A DNA stretch of 64,000 nucleotides. Origin: Sinonovacula constricta. Its lineage: Eukaryota; Mollusca; Bivalvia; Cardiida; Solecurtidae. The DNA lies in NCBI GenBank assembly GCA_007844125.1, contig CM017572.1, forward strand, positions 19,809,934 through 19,873,933, given 5' to 3'. Below, one piece after another: positions 46,401 through 59,355 of the stretch; positions within the stretch are counted from its first letter, which is position 1; every line of letters begins with the position of its first letter. The notes beneath the pieces are model-generated. The model searched no databases, had not been told where the DNA came from, and worked only from the letters and a program-made list of their open reading frames with translations. The position numbers and the translations under genes are program-made.

Positions 46401-49400
46401 TAGATAGTTTAAAAAAAGATGGGCGGTAGTTCTATGTTAGTTAAACATATTAAATGGGTGTTAACTAACCTTTACTATGCTACATTTATTAATTGGCAAA
46501 ACATTTTTTTTTATTTATTTGCTAAAAGTACATGCAAAAAAAACAATATATATTGCAAGACTTTTTCTTCAGTTATTGAAAATCAGGAGTAGTGTTCTGA
46601 GAGGTGTACAGGTTTTTTAGCCACTTGAAACTTCATCTACAGTCAAGCTATGCATTCATGAACAAACATCACATGTTTACATTACTTATTACAGTTACAT
46701 TTATGTCTTATCCTTGCCACTCTGTCAAGCAGAGGCTAATGCATACCTCAGCACATGGAAGTCTGCCACTGCAGGGTCTGTTTCTATAGCGATGGAGATC
46801 TTCTGCAGGGCATCTCGGTGTTTGGAGAGGAGGTTGAGGTGCATGGCCTGCCTTTTGTTGTCCTGGGCAACTGATTCTAGCTTGTCCATCATCTTTCTGG
46901 CCTCAGAGTGGTCAGGGTTCAACCCCAGTGCATCCTTCACATCATAGTAGCACAATGTCGTCTGCAATAGGATAATATGATGTTGATTAATAGGGAAATT
47001 TGCAACATTTTAGTATTTTGTTAATTTAAACTTTCTTACAAAAATAACAGCTTCTTTCATAGTTTTTAATTGGTAATAGTGGCATTCTGGACAAACATTG
47101 TTTTAATTTATACATACACTTAACAGGTAATAATCTGTTTCCTCCTTTATTATGTCTTGTTAAGGCTTGTATTCATGGGGTTTTGTGTTGTTGTTTTTTT
47201 ACTTATTATAAAGGTTGTTCTTGAAAACATTATAGCACAGTGACTTCTGCAACATAATAAAGGATGTTGATTCAATGGGGAACTATATATATACACTCAA
47301 GTTAAAAATAGTCTCTTGATTTTGTTTGCGTCTTGTCAATGCTTTTATTTTGTATCTTTGTAGCATGGTGGCAAGATATTTAAGTACCATAGGCTTGTCT
47401 GTAACATAACAATATTACATTGTATGTTGATAAAGTCTCAATAACAGAAGCCATTAGACAACACAAAATAATATGATAGGCAGACATCACACTTAGAAGG
47501 GATCAGCACAACATAACCAGACACAATTTGGAATAAAATTCTCTAAGGGAAAGGAGGAGAGTATTGTCTGTCATGACCTGCAGAAGGACATTAATTGCTT
47601 ATCTAAACCAGAACTGTCAGTAGACAAGGCACTCAGTGCTCAGTAGTACTATGTAAGCTCTAACTAACCCTCACAAAAAACTTTAAATGACCTAGAAAAT
47701 TCAAAATAAAAATAACAGTGGCATTACTGTTCAAATACATTCCAAGTTTAAGGTGAATATGTTTAATGGTTTTCAAGAAAGAAATCTTAACTGTCATCAC
47801 AATAGCTCAACCTTTTTATTCACAAAAAAGTAGAGCTAAAATATCAGGATATCTTGGAGAGAGACAAACAAATGGCAAAAGACCTGAAGCAAGAAGAGGT
47901 GATGACCCTTAGTACCCGAAGAGATGAACAGACTAAATAAGCAAGTACCATACTTTGAGTTATATATTTTTTAGAATTGTTAAGGTCAATTTGGGAAGTT
48001 CTTCTAATGTAATTATCAACTTTTCTTGACTTACCTCTTCAGGGGAGAAAAATCTACTGTTTGTTTGCATGGGATATATTATATAATAATATATATAATA
48101 ATATAGTAATAATAACTGCAGAGCCCATGTCCATTGGATACCTTTATCACACTATTTGATTTATTGGAAAGAACATGTACAACTTATTAACATCCATTTT
48201 ACTAAAGTATGTATACATACATTTCTAAACATCTCATGCAGCCTGGCCCTCATCACATAGAGGTCTGCATTGTCCGTGTCGATTTCCAGTCGTTTGTTGA
48301 CCAGGGCCAGACACTCACCATGTCTTTGCAGTGCAGCCAAGCATGTAATACTGTAAAGAATTTTAAGAGCATTGACTTTTTTCATTCTATTTTATTTTTA
48401 AATAAATCCCAGTGTATGATAATCCCTGCAATTTTCAGCTATTGTTGGTGGACATAAACCTCCTGAAAAATGTTAAGGTAGAAATAATGGAATCTCAACT
48501 ATTCATGTGAAAGACGGCCTAACATAAAGCATTTGCTGTGTCCCCAAATGAGACTTGAACCCATCCGTAAGAAGATGAGAAGTGCCGCTGGATTGAGTTA
48601 AGGTGCATATCAATATTTGCAACCATCAGCCAGTTAATGGTACGTCCATCATGGTACTAGGTAAAAGAAAAATATGGGACAACTTTTATGATTTATTTTA
48701 ATATTCCAGTCATGTACAGACATAACATAACTATGTAGCTTGAGTCAGTGAAAAAAAAGTCCTCTGTCCCAAACTCTGACTGTACAACATAAATTACAAA
48801 TCTTCCTATATGTTTGTGGTGCTCCTTTAATGTAAGTATTGACTGTAAGTGATAAAGAAACATTTTATAATACTTTTACTTTTAGTAAATGTGAAAAGAA
48901 GATTATGTATGATTATGTAATGATGAATGATTACAAGTAAACAGAAGTTCTGATAAAGTGTACCTTCGTATGTGATATCCCACATTGTCCGGTTTCATTT
49001 CTGCTGCTCTAGAAAAAGCTTCTAAGGCCTCGGGGTAAAGTCTCTGGTCAAACAATGATTGTCCTTGGAAGAAATACAGAAAAGCCAACCTATCATAATA
49101 TTGTTCACTGGCAGGTTCCAGTAAACACACTTTTTTATAGTTCAAAATTGCTGACTGAAAGTCACACAGGTGTATATATGCCTCAGCTCTTTCTACATAG
49201 CACCGAACTTGTTCCCCTTTGACACCAAGGGATTTATTGGCATAAAATATCACAGACACATGGTCATCTTCTTCTTTACTCTTGAGTGCTTTATTGAAAC
49301 TGAAAGTAGAAAATGGTTTGTACTTTAAAGGGGGTGGGGGTGGGGGTGGGGTGGGGTTATCTTAGAAAAGAAATAATGGATTATCAAGAAAACTAGAAAA

Positions 49401-52400
49401 GCTTCCTATTTTCTAAGTTTAAAGTTTATCTGCCATATAAAGATAAAGAGACAAATTTGTAATCCAAATTAAAAACCTAAATGCAATGTCTTTGAAAACA
49501 TATTAAAATATGCAAACTAGCAAACAAAAACAATATGTAAATAACATTTTATAAAAAAAAAGTTAGCTTTAACAACAAAATCTGCCCAAGTTTTTGCTTA
49601 GGTGCATTATTGCATTTTTTTCACTATACATACACATTACAATAAGGAATACTCCTGAACAATTTGAATGGTTTTACCAAAACATATACAACAACATGGA
49701 TTAGCACATACTGCAGTTCAGCAGAAGCCTCCATGATTTCCTGCATGCTGGGTTGTTTTGGCTTGGTGAGGCCCCATTTCTCTGTCTGGAAGATACTCTG
49801 ATTCTGTCGATCCTTGGCCTCTTGTAACGTGTTCTCGTCCACCGCTGTACTAAACAATGTGTTGTCACTGGCTGCAGTGTTCTGTGATTTCTGAACAATA
49901 GGTTGTTTGCTTGTTAATATACAGGGGAAACATTTCATTGTACTATCTCTTTAAGCCACAGTAATTGTTCATTGTTTGTTAACAACTTCATACAATTATT
50001 ACAAAGACATATATGTAGAGTCTATGAAGCAACTATTGTAGATCCTGATCTGACAGCATGATCCTGATTGGAGCTATCTAGTCTGGATCTCCACCATTTT
50101 CCTGTGCCTGATCAATATGTGTTTAACTGGCAATATATGATGGAATCATGAATAAAACTTAATTTAATTGTCTAGATTTTTATGATGTATCATCAACATA
50201 TTATTTTGTGATGCAATTTGGACAAACCATTATTCCTTTACCAATGACAGACATTAATGAATGGTCTCCCCTGAATAATGCCTAAATACAAGTAGGTCCT
50301 TTCATTTGTTTTACTCGGTTTTTATGCTTGTGCTCTTGAAGAGTGTATGTTGACTTTTCTGCCTTTCTTATGATACCCAGGTTAATCATCACCAATAAAC
50401 ATTTCCATTTTCTTTCTTAAATAACATATCTCTATAAGTATTTAAATTAATGTTAAGCTTACATTTATGCAAAAGTAAGAAATTCACTGTTTGTTATTGC
50501 AATTTCTACAAAAGAACAGGGGATAAAGTCAAAGAATTTCAACTACAAGGACCTACCTACTGTTTGGAATACCCTGGATATTAACTAACAAGGGAGACAA
50601 TTTCCATTTCACCAATGTACCCCATTCAACCAGTCAGATAATATGTAAACAGATGCAGCATGCAATCTTATATTATTATTGATGTATGTCACGTGTACTT
50701 CAAATACCACAATTTCCTGTAAATAGGTTTATAACGCTGATTAAACAATTCAGGTGTTGATATAAGTTTTACAACATTGTGACTTATTGCAAATACAATT
50801 GTTTCCATAAAAAGATTTATAGCATTTAAGAAAGGAGTTAACTTTAATCTAACATAAAAACACATTTGATAACTTTCTGAAAAGAAGTTCACATTCAAAT
50901 TTTTATGACAAATCACTTTGGTTAAAGCAAACATATTAGAATATGAACAGTTTAGTGGTTTCTTCTTTAGTTAATAAGGGACATTACTTTAGCCTTTTAT
51001 ATTGCCTGATGTCATCTTAGGTATGGATTTGATATTAACTTACTGTAGTTAAATTTAATTATTGAAAAAAAAATCAGATTGCAAAAAGGACATAAATTAA
51101 TATGCATCTCATAGATTACCATATGTTTTAGTAACTTTGCATGAGCACCATGAAAAAAATAAATCATGTATATGACAAATTTTCTTATACAAAACTATAT
51201 ATAAAGTACCTGCCCAAAAGGGAGACAACTAATACATTTTCTTTAATTCAAAATAAGTGAACAGCAATAATCAACAACAGGCCAAATGTCAAGTGCATTA
51301 CATGTGATAAACAACAAACAGGGAATTCATTGTTTGAATACAGAACACTTAAGTGAAGGTGTAACAGAACAAACCTGTGCTTAAAACCTTGCATTAAATA
51401 ATGAATAAAATAAATGTATTTTAAATCACAAAGGCATGAGTAAACACCATAAATGGGGATCTCAAACAAGTGTGCCTGAAAAGTCTAGCTCTAGCTCTCT
51501 GAAGAGGTGGAGGGATTGTCACATGGCATCCCACAACCAACAGTCATGGAAAGTGCAGGATATTTGCTGATAATGATTATATAGCTGCTGGTGACAATTC
51601 TGATGACCATGATAATGATAAGAATAAAATTCAGTTAAAACAGTACTATTAATATAGTGACAAATTGTATCTGGAGTTTGCAACCACATTTCAAAATAAT
51701 ATTATGACACGATAACTTGTGTCTCATAATCTTGGGAATTTTTCAATTTAATTTACAGATTATTTCTGCTCTTAAAACCCTGTATTATTCTTTATTAAAA
51801 CTGCTTTCCTCCTTTTTGTAAGCCATAAGTTGATCTCAAATGGTGTTTTTTTACACACCACAGTGACACAACTTTGATCACAATGGAAATGTCTAGTTTC
51901 TATATGTGGGGATTCTGACCCAAGACAAATGTCAATTACAACAACTTGCACACCTCAAGCTAACTGGAAGGGCTCCCCACGTGAAAAATATTGTAGAGAC
52001 TGAATACATCACATACTCCGAAACAAAACAAAAGATTTTTTTTTCACTGAGTGAAATTTAATAAATGTATTAGTAAAGGGAGAGGAAATGTTTTAGTGAA
52101 CAATGTTTTATTAGATATGGATATTTATAATTTATAATAACTTACAAACGAAAGTAACATCCATTAATTTGTGACTGTTAAAGTTAATACATACTTTAAT
52201 GGTAGATTTAAACATTTCTTCACATCTCAAGAATATATAATAACAAAATATTTTAAAGACTTCTGAATTGCAGCTATGTCAAAACACCAATAATGCTATT
52301 ATAAACAACTCAGAGTGAACAAACCTCATTCATTTTAAGTTATTTAGTGCTTCTATATTTTAATATTTTTATTGTTTTTTTATTTTAGAATAAGTTTTAG

Positions 52401-55400
52401 CATGATTACTGAGCAGGAACAAAGTTATTAACAAGGAAGAAAGGAATTAGGTAGAAAGTATGGCTCTTTTTCTCATAGGTATATCGTAATCAAAGACTGC
52501 TGTACACATTAAGTGATACAGAAAAGTCAAGAAATATCCACATAGCCCAGTCTGTAAACTATCGAGTACCAACAACCCCAATCCTAACAATATGTAACAA
52601 GTTTCATTGTACACTATCGAGTACCAACAACCCCAATCCTAACAATATGTAACAAGTTTCATTGTACACTATCGAGTACCAACAACCCCAATCCTAACAA
52701 TATGTAACAAGTTTCATACAAGAGCTCGATTTAATGCCACTAAAGTAGAAATGCAGAAATGCAACAGTAACAATAATGGATAACATGTTGTTCCACTCTT
52801 GACTGACAAAAAATCCATGACAATAATGTAATAAAAACCAGTTTTTCTTTCCTGTCACTCCCCCCACCCCATCCACCTTCCCCACTCCCACTCCCCCACA
52901 ATTCACCTGTTCTCAAAAATAGCATTAATATATTCTATGTGTACTTACATAGGATAAAAATTAAGATTTATTATCACATAAACAAAATTGGCACAGGACT
53001 GATATATCACCATCTTTGTAGCATATACCAGCTTCTTTGATATGATGAAAAAGTTAGATATTCACATGTTGTTTACAAGCTTAAGTGTTCAGACATTAGT
53101 CATGTAACCATGGCGAAAGAGCTTTCAGCAGAAATCGGTATTTTGGTGATTCTTCCTAGAATGCTGTCATGTTTTATCCTTTAAAGCTCGGTATAATACT
53201 ACATGAAAAGTAAGTAACAGCATATGTATTTCAGATTGAAACCTTATTTTTTACAAATCAACCATTGTGTTATTCAATTCATGCAATGTTTGTTAAGAAT
53301 TGTCAGCAACAGATCAGAATAAAAATCAGTAGGGTCTTTTTTTTTATTAATTTATTATTAAGATTTTATTTAAATTGACAAGCATTAACTTTGGAATATG
53401 TGCATGCATGGCCAAACATTCCCTTTTTAAAGCTTAAGCATTTGGAAAAAGGTACTACCGCTCTACAGGTACATTCTAATCTACAAATGGAAGATGCTCT
53501 GGTTTGTAATTCAGGCTTGTCTTGTGTAAGCATTGCTAATTAGATAAAGTTAAGCCTACAAGAAACCAGACCAGCAAATGAGACGGAGTCTACTGATTTG
53601 ATAGGACAAATTTGGGTCAAAGGGTTTTTATAATATTAAGGTAAAATACCTATATCCAATGTTGAAGACAATTACAAAAAGGTGTGTATAAATCTTTTAT
53701 TAAGGGGTTAATAAGGTTGGAAAGTTTGGGGCTACTATTAGAAAAAGAAGGGGAAATATGTTAGAGATAAGATCCAGGGGAGGTTACCCACTCACCCTAC
53801 TAAGTCTACTCTCCTCATCTCGAGTACGTTTCCAAACGGCCATGTAATACGCTAACTATAAACAAGGTTTAAGAGGTAGGTCATAAATGCTATGACATGA
53901 ATTGTTACAAAATACATGTATGCTGAATATAGAACATAAGGTTAGAGGCTATATGCTATAAGATGAAGAATAAGTAAACTATATGCAAGGGTTCTGAGGC
54001 TATATTTTAATACAATTAAATTTTATGCAATACGTCAATACCTTCAACATATATTTGAACAGGTTGAAGGCAAACTGAAGGCAAACTGCTACAACAAGAC
54101 TTGTGTAGTTTACTTACAGGTTTACTTTCTAACAATAATTTTTTTCAGGATTTCATCCACCAATTTAAGGTGACATTTTCTGTTATCTGTTTGATGTTAT
54201 AATTATACTTGTATCATAATTTGTAAACCTTTTTTTCCAAAGATATGTAGTAAAGTTACAATAAAAGAAAGTTTATTAATTTATCTTTTCATTTTAACTG
54301 TTTTATTTGCTTTAATTAAGACCTAAACAACAGCAGATTTTTTTGACATAAAAGAATACTTTTTATTTTATTTCATGCAGAGTTTAAGTGGGCAACAATA
54401 TTAATTAATCTTCTAACTACATAAACCATGCAATCTACAGGACTACATGCACTTTCTTCAAACCATGCAAACAATTACAAACTAAAAGATGAGAGGATAA
54501 AAAATCGCCCATAAATGTCTTATGGTTTTTTGTTACATAGCACTGACACAATTATGGGCATATTGGTTAGACTTATGTTTGGCTAGAACCACTTATGCAT
54601 GGCAGATTAGATTGAAAACCTTCCAATATGCCTGACCAAGACTTCAACCAACACAGTCAGGGATTGAGGAGTTATAGGGCGGTGACTCAAACTTTGTAGC
54701 CATGGGTGCCCCTATTGTCTCGTAATTATTATTTGTTGATTTAACTATTTTGCACTATTTCTTAGCCATCTTGGTGTCTCTTGAAACTCATACTCAGACA
54801 GCTTTTTTTTTGTTTAAGAGAGCTTTTATAAAAATGTTGACTGCATTGTTTTCAGGGGCATTCCCAATTATGTGGATTTTATTGCTGAACATTAAAGTAG
54901 GGACAATAGTGGAGGTGCCATTCATATCACAACATATTTACAAACATATACGTAACAGGTGAAACCAATCAATCTGACTTACAGCCATTTTTTAAGCCTA
55001 GATAGGGAAAACAAATTATCATGACACATTTATGAAAACAAAAAGTTTTCACAAAACATTACTTGATTCATTGCATGTATATCGTTTCAAATCTATACGA
55101 GGACTGTTTTTCTTTTATTGGTAGCAAATACCTTTTATAAATTATTGACATATTTGTGCTTTTTAGATGTTACTAAAGGGATACTTTTTTTTAGAAAAAA
55201 ATAACCTTGTGCTAAAAAACAAAAAAAGCATTTAATTTAAAGATCTGAGAAATGTATGACATACAAATTGCATTTCCACAATTTTCATTCTCTTGAAAAA
55301 TTCCTTACAAAACATTTTAATAAACTTAACACAAGTAAAGGGGAAGTCTAGTGGTTCTACAGCTACAGCTACATGTATGTGTCTAAGGAAGAGCCAGAAA

Positions 55401-58400
55401 ATCCCTTATGCATGCTATGAGCACACAAACATTTTTACAGTTGAATGTTTAAGTAAGAAAATGAAAACAAAGCAAACACCAAAAATTAGGGAGAGTATTT
55501 TCCAACATATAAATCCTCCATATTTACAAGCCATATATAACTAATACACATTAGAATATGTATTTGTTTTGTTTTTGAAATACATCACAGAGATTAAATA
55601 TGGTCATCACAGCAACATTCTATATTTGCTGAAGGAAGACCTCAGACAAAATGTCTGGATAGAACCACCTACACACTGCAGATCAGCTGGAACACTTTCC
55701 CATATTAAGTCCATCGCCCTGAATTGGACTCAATCCTACATCATGTCCTGCTTATAACAACAGTCTTCATGAGGGAATTGTATTTCTTACCTACAACATA
55801 AAGTTTGGTTAAGAATCTAATACTGTACTAAGTAGCAATAAATCAGACTATTTCCATTGTCTAAAGCTATGCTATGGCTTGCCTTGATTTGATTAGATGA
55901 AACATTGTAATGGCCACTCTTATATATAAGGCTCTAACATACAAGGACATAACAGCAGGAGAATGTACATAATGTACTGAATGATTGGAATATCAATCCA
56001 TAAATGGGCATATCAACTGAGGTATTAGCAAAGCGTGATATTCACATTTTATGGTGAATACCCTATTTAGGGCTGATATTCTTTTTATACAGAACTGTTA
56101 CTATGGAAATTATAATTTACAGTTATAAAAAAAGTACTTAAAGGTGGTATCAGACAGTTTGGACCAAAAATATTTTCAACAACCAAATAAATAATTGTTT
56201 CCTGAAAAGACCCCATGAAATTTCTGTTTATTGATGTCCTATATTTGTGTGAAAAGTGAAGCATAATGCCACAGTCGATATTTTAAATATGTATTACCTA
56301 TCAGGGCCAGTCTTAGCTATTTTAAGAAAACCATGTGACCACTTATACGCAAGCTTATCCACATTGTCTGCTCTGAAGTCAATGTCTATTTTTACAGGAA
56401 TTGCAGTCGGTCTTATTCATAGGTTTGCAGAGAATGAACATTTTAAGTGTTGATTAACAAGTTTTACTGTCCCAAAATTGATATAGTGTTTTAAATTGTC
56501 TAAGTTTAAGACTAAAGTATGATTTTTCTGCAAAAATTATGCAGAAATACCCCCAACAGATGTCAGAGATTGTTACATGTATTTGATAAAGGCGAACCGT
56601 TGGATACTACCTTTAAGATTTTAAGCATTTAAATGGTCTAAATACATTTACTTTTAATGACAATTTTGCAATATGTCCAAATAATGTATGTTTAGACCAA
56701 GGTGAGGGTAAATTTGGCATATAACTAATTGAGGATACACTAAAATTTAAGGATGGGATAGTCATAAGAGAAATAGTATCTATCAACATCATAGCCTTCA
56801 GAAATTTTAAATCCTCTGAGGATTATGAGATCATACAATTACAAGTGTACCATGAATGTAGAAACTTACTTGTGGATCTGAGGAGTTATTCTCGTCCTCC
56901 TTGGTCCACTGGGTGTTGTTGGTAGACACACTGAGACGATCTCTCAGCACCAGAGCCATACCAGTGTCTGTGACATCTTCATCCTGAAACATACAGTTGT
57001 TGGTTCAGAGGTTGGATATAACATCTTTTCAACAATCTTTCAGCACTATCTGGAGGCAGTGTTTATTTGAAGCAGACATAGTTCTATCTTCACTGTGTAT
57101 AGCCTGCTATGAACATCTAGCATGATGTCACACCCAGAAACATGATCCCGACACCAGGTCAACCAGTTATGGAACTACCCATATAATTATAAGTAAGGGA
57201 GCTTAAAATGCAATGTTAAATAATTTGGCATGTTGTGACTGAGGTTAAAAATCCAGAAATCTTTTTACCACTCTGTCAAGGTGATTTCTTAAAACTGGTG
57301 AATGTTGACAAAGACTTAATAGATATCCTCAATGAAACATATAACATAAGACATTTAATTAATATTTGACTAACGGTTATGTTTAAACTGCAATATATTT
57401 TGGAAATTACAAGAGCATGGTGTTATCAATACCTCTTTCATTTTATCGGACACTGAGTGTCTCTTCATGAACTGGTGTTCTAACTCTGGGTAGAACTGAT
57501 GGATGTTCACTTGATTTGGGTCCTCTGTGATCTGTAAGTTAAAAGTGGGGTTTAAAAGTTGCCAATGCAAAGTGCAAAACAGACAAGATTTCATGATAAT
57601 AAACAGGGCTCCCGTTGGGTTTTTTTAGGTCCAAGCCAACCAATGAGCCAAATTTGAAAACTATGCGCCACTTTTATAGTTTATGAGCCATTTTAAGAGC
57701 CAAATTTATGCTTCAATTTTGATGTTATTTTTGTAGTATGTATATGTATGTTTGTTAACACGCAATTCTTTTTATTTTAATATAGTTTTTGTACATTGAA
57801 TTGAGAATGAAAAGAAAACAACGTGAACTTTCTTTTACGTTTTATTTACATAAACATTTGTATGTATTTTATATATATTAATTGACAATCCGGTACTGTA
57901 CAATTAATGATCGCAACAAACATTTGGCTGGCTGCTTTATTATCGTCTCGCAAGTTACACTAATCGTTTCCTACGGAGATGTTTATTCGGCAGTTATGTA
58001 CACAACATGTCAACACAACAATGCCCTCAAGGTGAAGGCCGCCGCGCAAGTTTGACTGGCTATCGAGTTTCTCCTTTCCAGCGTATCACAGTGCGCGTGG
58101 AAATGGTTACCAGTCTTGGCCGCTTAGCGATTCACAAATGAGCCACTTTTTTCGTTTTTGCGCCAATGGCGCATGGCAGCGGGAGCCCTGATAAAATATA
58201 TTATAAACATCTTCCATGTTACAATCTATATAGCTCAGATGATTGTTTTTATGATGTTAAACATAAGAATGTATTCAAATGGCAAGATTAAAAGGACTAA
58301 AATTCTGGCATTTCAGTTGATGATAGGCATTGGTGTAAGTATTTGGAATGGACCAGAATTCATGGTGACTTATTTTAATGTTTTCAGTATTATTCAAGAC

Positions 58401-59355
58401 AGCAAAGACTAACTGGTGTTGACCCTGAGAGACTCTCCACATGTGCTGAAATGAAAGGCAGGAATTTATACCTGTACAGGCAGAAAGTGGTCAGCTACAG
58501 AGACAGTTAGCCAGGAAGAGAGTGCACTCAAGCATAAAGAAATTGTTGGAATGGCTGTTATCAGACGTGAAGGAATTGGGGCCAGAAAGACACTTCTGTG
58601 GAGTCAGAAGGTTTAAGAAGGTGTGCAGAAGTATCCCTCAGCAATCACAGAAAACATCAATCCTATGAGGCTGGTGAACATAGCTGTTCCCTACTGAAGT
58701 TGGTGTGAGAGTCTTCTGTTCCTAAAAGGCATGCAGAATGATGACAGTAGTCGAAACTGCTGGCAGTGTAAGATGCAAAATAATCTAGAGATTGAGCCAA
58801 GCTGGCGAGTGTGCATCCAGCTGGCTGTGGCTACAACAAGAGGAGAAGAGCTGGAAGCAATTAGCCATCACACAGTTAGACCTCTCGCCATGAGAATGTT
58901 TTTAGACAAGGGCAAAAACACCCTATAATGGTGAGCACCAAGCTTAAGATTATGGCTGCTTAGCAGTCTACAATTTATCTAATGTTTGTTTAGACTGTAG
59001 CAAATAGAGAAATATTTTTTATGGTATTCAGCAACTATTTCTTCTGAAAGACAGAAACAATGCTAAATATTTTTAATTTCTCCATTTAACTTCACACAGC
59101 TAACTTTGGAGCATTGTTGAAACTGCTTATATATAAATATAAAGTCATAGGTGAAAATCGATTATGACAAATATCATTAATACAGTATAGTAGTAATACC
59201 TGTGAAAGCTGAAGGTCAAAGGTGTCATCATGGTCAATATCCCCACTGCTCTGTCTACCACTTGCTGGTGTGTCCATGCTTCGCTCAAGACGGTCACTCA
59301 TAGGGGTCTGAGTGACATCATCCCGACCACCTGTTGTTGTCTCAAGACTTGCCAT
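37484..59355 (-). CDS. TTC16: TTC16-like tetratricopeptide repeat protein, complete, 13 coding exons
   Basis: A TPR scaffold protein; the vertebrate TTC16 family is poorly characterised. Coding exons in transcript order: 59200-59355, 57433-57531, 56870-56983, 49712-49890, 48964-49299, 48221-48350, 46747-46961, 46125-46372, 45189-45340, 43829-43921, 42822-43042, 39455-39632, 37484-37690. They sum to 2328 nt in frame, 775 aa. Residues 1-180 are polar and low in TPR signal. TPR units run from about 183 to 620, including ERAEAYIHLCDFQSAILNYK, QRLYPEALEAFSRAAEMKP and LNKAIKGEKREKGLYINRG. The stretch QRQLLLTYNDFAVECF and the motif LSRLFPGKSVGDVLNS after the TPRs are close to what I recall of human TTC16 and decide the name. 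The C-terminus is acidic, then basic and proline-rich, ending GIGLGGN. A further 60-nt exon at 53796-53855 may be spliced in. Introns hold a minisatellite and two fold-back elements. Confidence 0.9.
38361..39283. mobile_element. Fold-back DNA element with GGACAATTCTCAGT termini
   Basis: A 923-bp element. The left arm (38361-38510) and the right arm (39140-39283) are inverted copies of over 100 bp made of GGACAATTCTCAGT, GGACATTTCTCAGTTAGTG and GATTTGCAGGGTC units. It is flanked by the 9-bp duplication ACAAAAATT (38352-38360 and 39284-39292). The centre has no recognised coding region. It lies in the last TTC16 intron. Confidence 0.8.
39889..40650. repeat. Minisatellite of about 35 bp with a hairpin in each unit
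   Basis: About 20 units of GGGTAGACCCACTGGTGCAT followed by CTCAGACAAATGTCTG. Each unit contains the inverted repeat CAGACAAATGTCTG. Some units are shortened (TAGACCCTCAGACAAATG). In a TTC16 intron. Confidence 0.9.
41454..42291. mobile_element. Fold-back DNA element with GGACATTTGCCCCC termini, copy 2
   Basis: An 838-bp element starting TGATTCATGGACATTTGCCC and ending in the inverted units GGGGGCAAATGTC, GGGGCGAACGTCCG and GGGGGCAAAAGTCTG. It is flanked by the 9-bp duplication TGTTTCCAG (41445-41453 and 42292-42300). Same family as 25416-26114, but the centre differs. In a TTC16 intron. Confidence 0.8.
43716..43805 (-). mobile_element. tRNA-derived SINE fragment
   Basis: In reverse complement it has a head with GGGCGCATGTCGCTGATGGT TAGAGTCAC and a box B-like GGTTCAAGTCCC. 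It sits 24 bp from the donor of the TTC16 exon at 43829. Confidence 0.5.
52561..52720. repeat. Three tandem copies of a 55-bp unit
   Basis: ATCGAGTACCAACAACCCCA recurs at 52561, 52616 and 52671 with almost no divergence, so the triplication is recent. In the long TTC16 intron 3. Confidence 0.9.
53796..53855 (-). CDS. TTC16: Possible cassette exon of TTC16
   Basis: Sixty nucleotides, bounded on the minus strand by a TTTATAG acceptor and a GTGAGT donor, are open in the phase-0 frame and would add LAYYMAVWKRTRDEESRLSR between exons 3 and 4, which join in phase 0 with or without it. The length is a multiple of three and the donor is strong. No family homology was recognised for the segment, so it may be an alternative exon or chance. 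Confidence 0.4.
54590..54712 (-). mobile_element. SINE-like copy
   Basis: The right end (TAGCCATGGGTGCCCC) is the reverse complement of the tRNA-like head of the 15.8-kb SINE; the body has AACACAGTCAGGGATTGAGG. In TTC16 intron 3. Confidence 0.5.
55595..55745 (-). mobile_element. SINE-like copy without tRNA head
   Basis: Contains GCTGAAGGAAGACCTCAGAC, GTCTGGATAGAACCACC and GCAGATCAGCTGGAACAC, the shared SINE body. In TTC16 intron 3. Confidence 0.5.
56142..56612. mobile_element. TTAA-flanked MITE, copy B
   Basis: A 471-bp element with the left end AGGTGGTATCAGACAGTTTG and the inverted right end AACCGTTGGATACTACCT, flanked by TTAA at 56138-56141 and 56613-56616. Non-coding, in intron 3 of TTC16. 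Confidence 0.75.
57604..58190. mobile_element. hAT-like MITE with CAGGGCTCCCG ends
   Basis: A 587-bp element whose ends are inverted CAGGGCTCCCGTTGG and CAGGGCTCCCGCTGCC. The flanking octamers ATAATAAA and ATAAAATA match at 6 of 8 positions, so the duplication is imperfect. Inside are repeated GAGCCA and GCGCCA motifs. In TTC16 intron 1; non-coding. Confidence 0.6.
58520..58930 (+). pseudogene. Degenerate coding-like stretch, possibly a retroelement remnant
   Basis: Reading KEIVGMAVIRREGIGARKTL, a stop codon, then QKYPSAITENINPMR and, in another frame, DDSSRNCWQCKMQNNLEIEP. It is broken by stops and frame changes and less AT-rich than its surroundings. The family was not identified; a decayed mobile-element reading frame is the likeliest origin. 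It lies in TTC16 intron 1. Confidence 0.3.
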
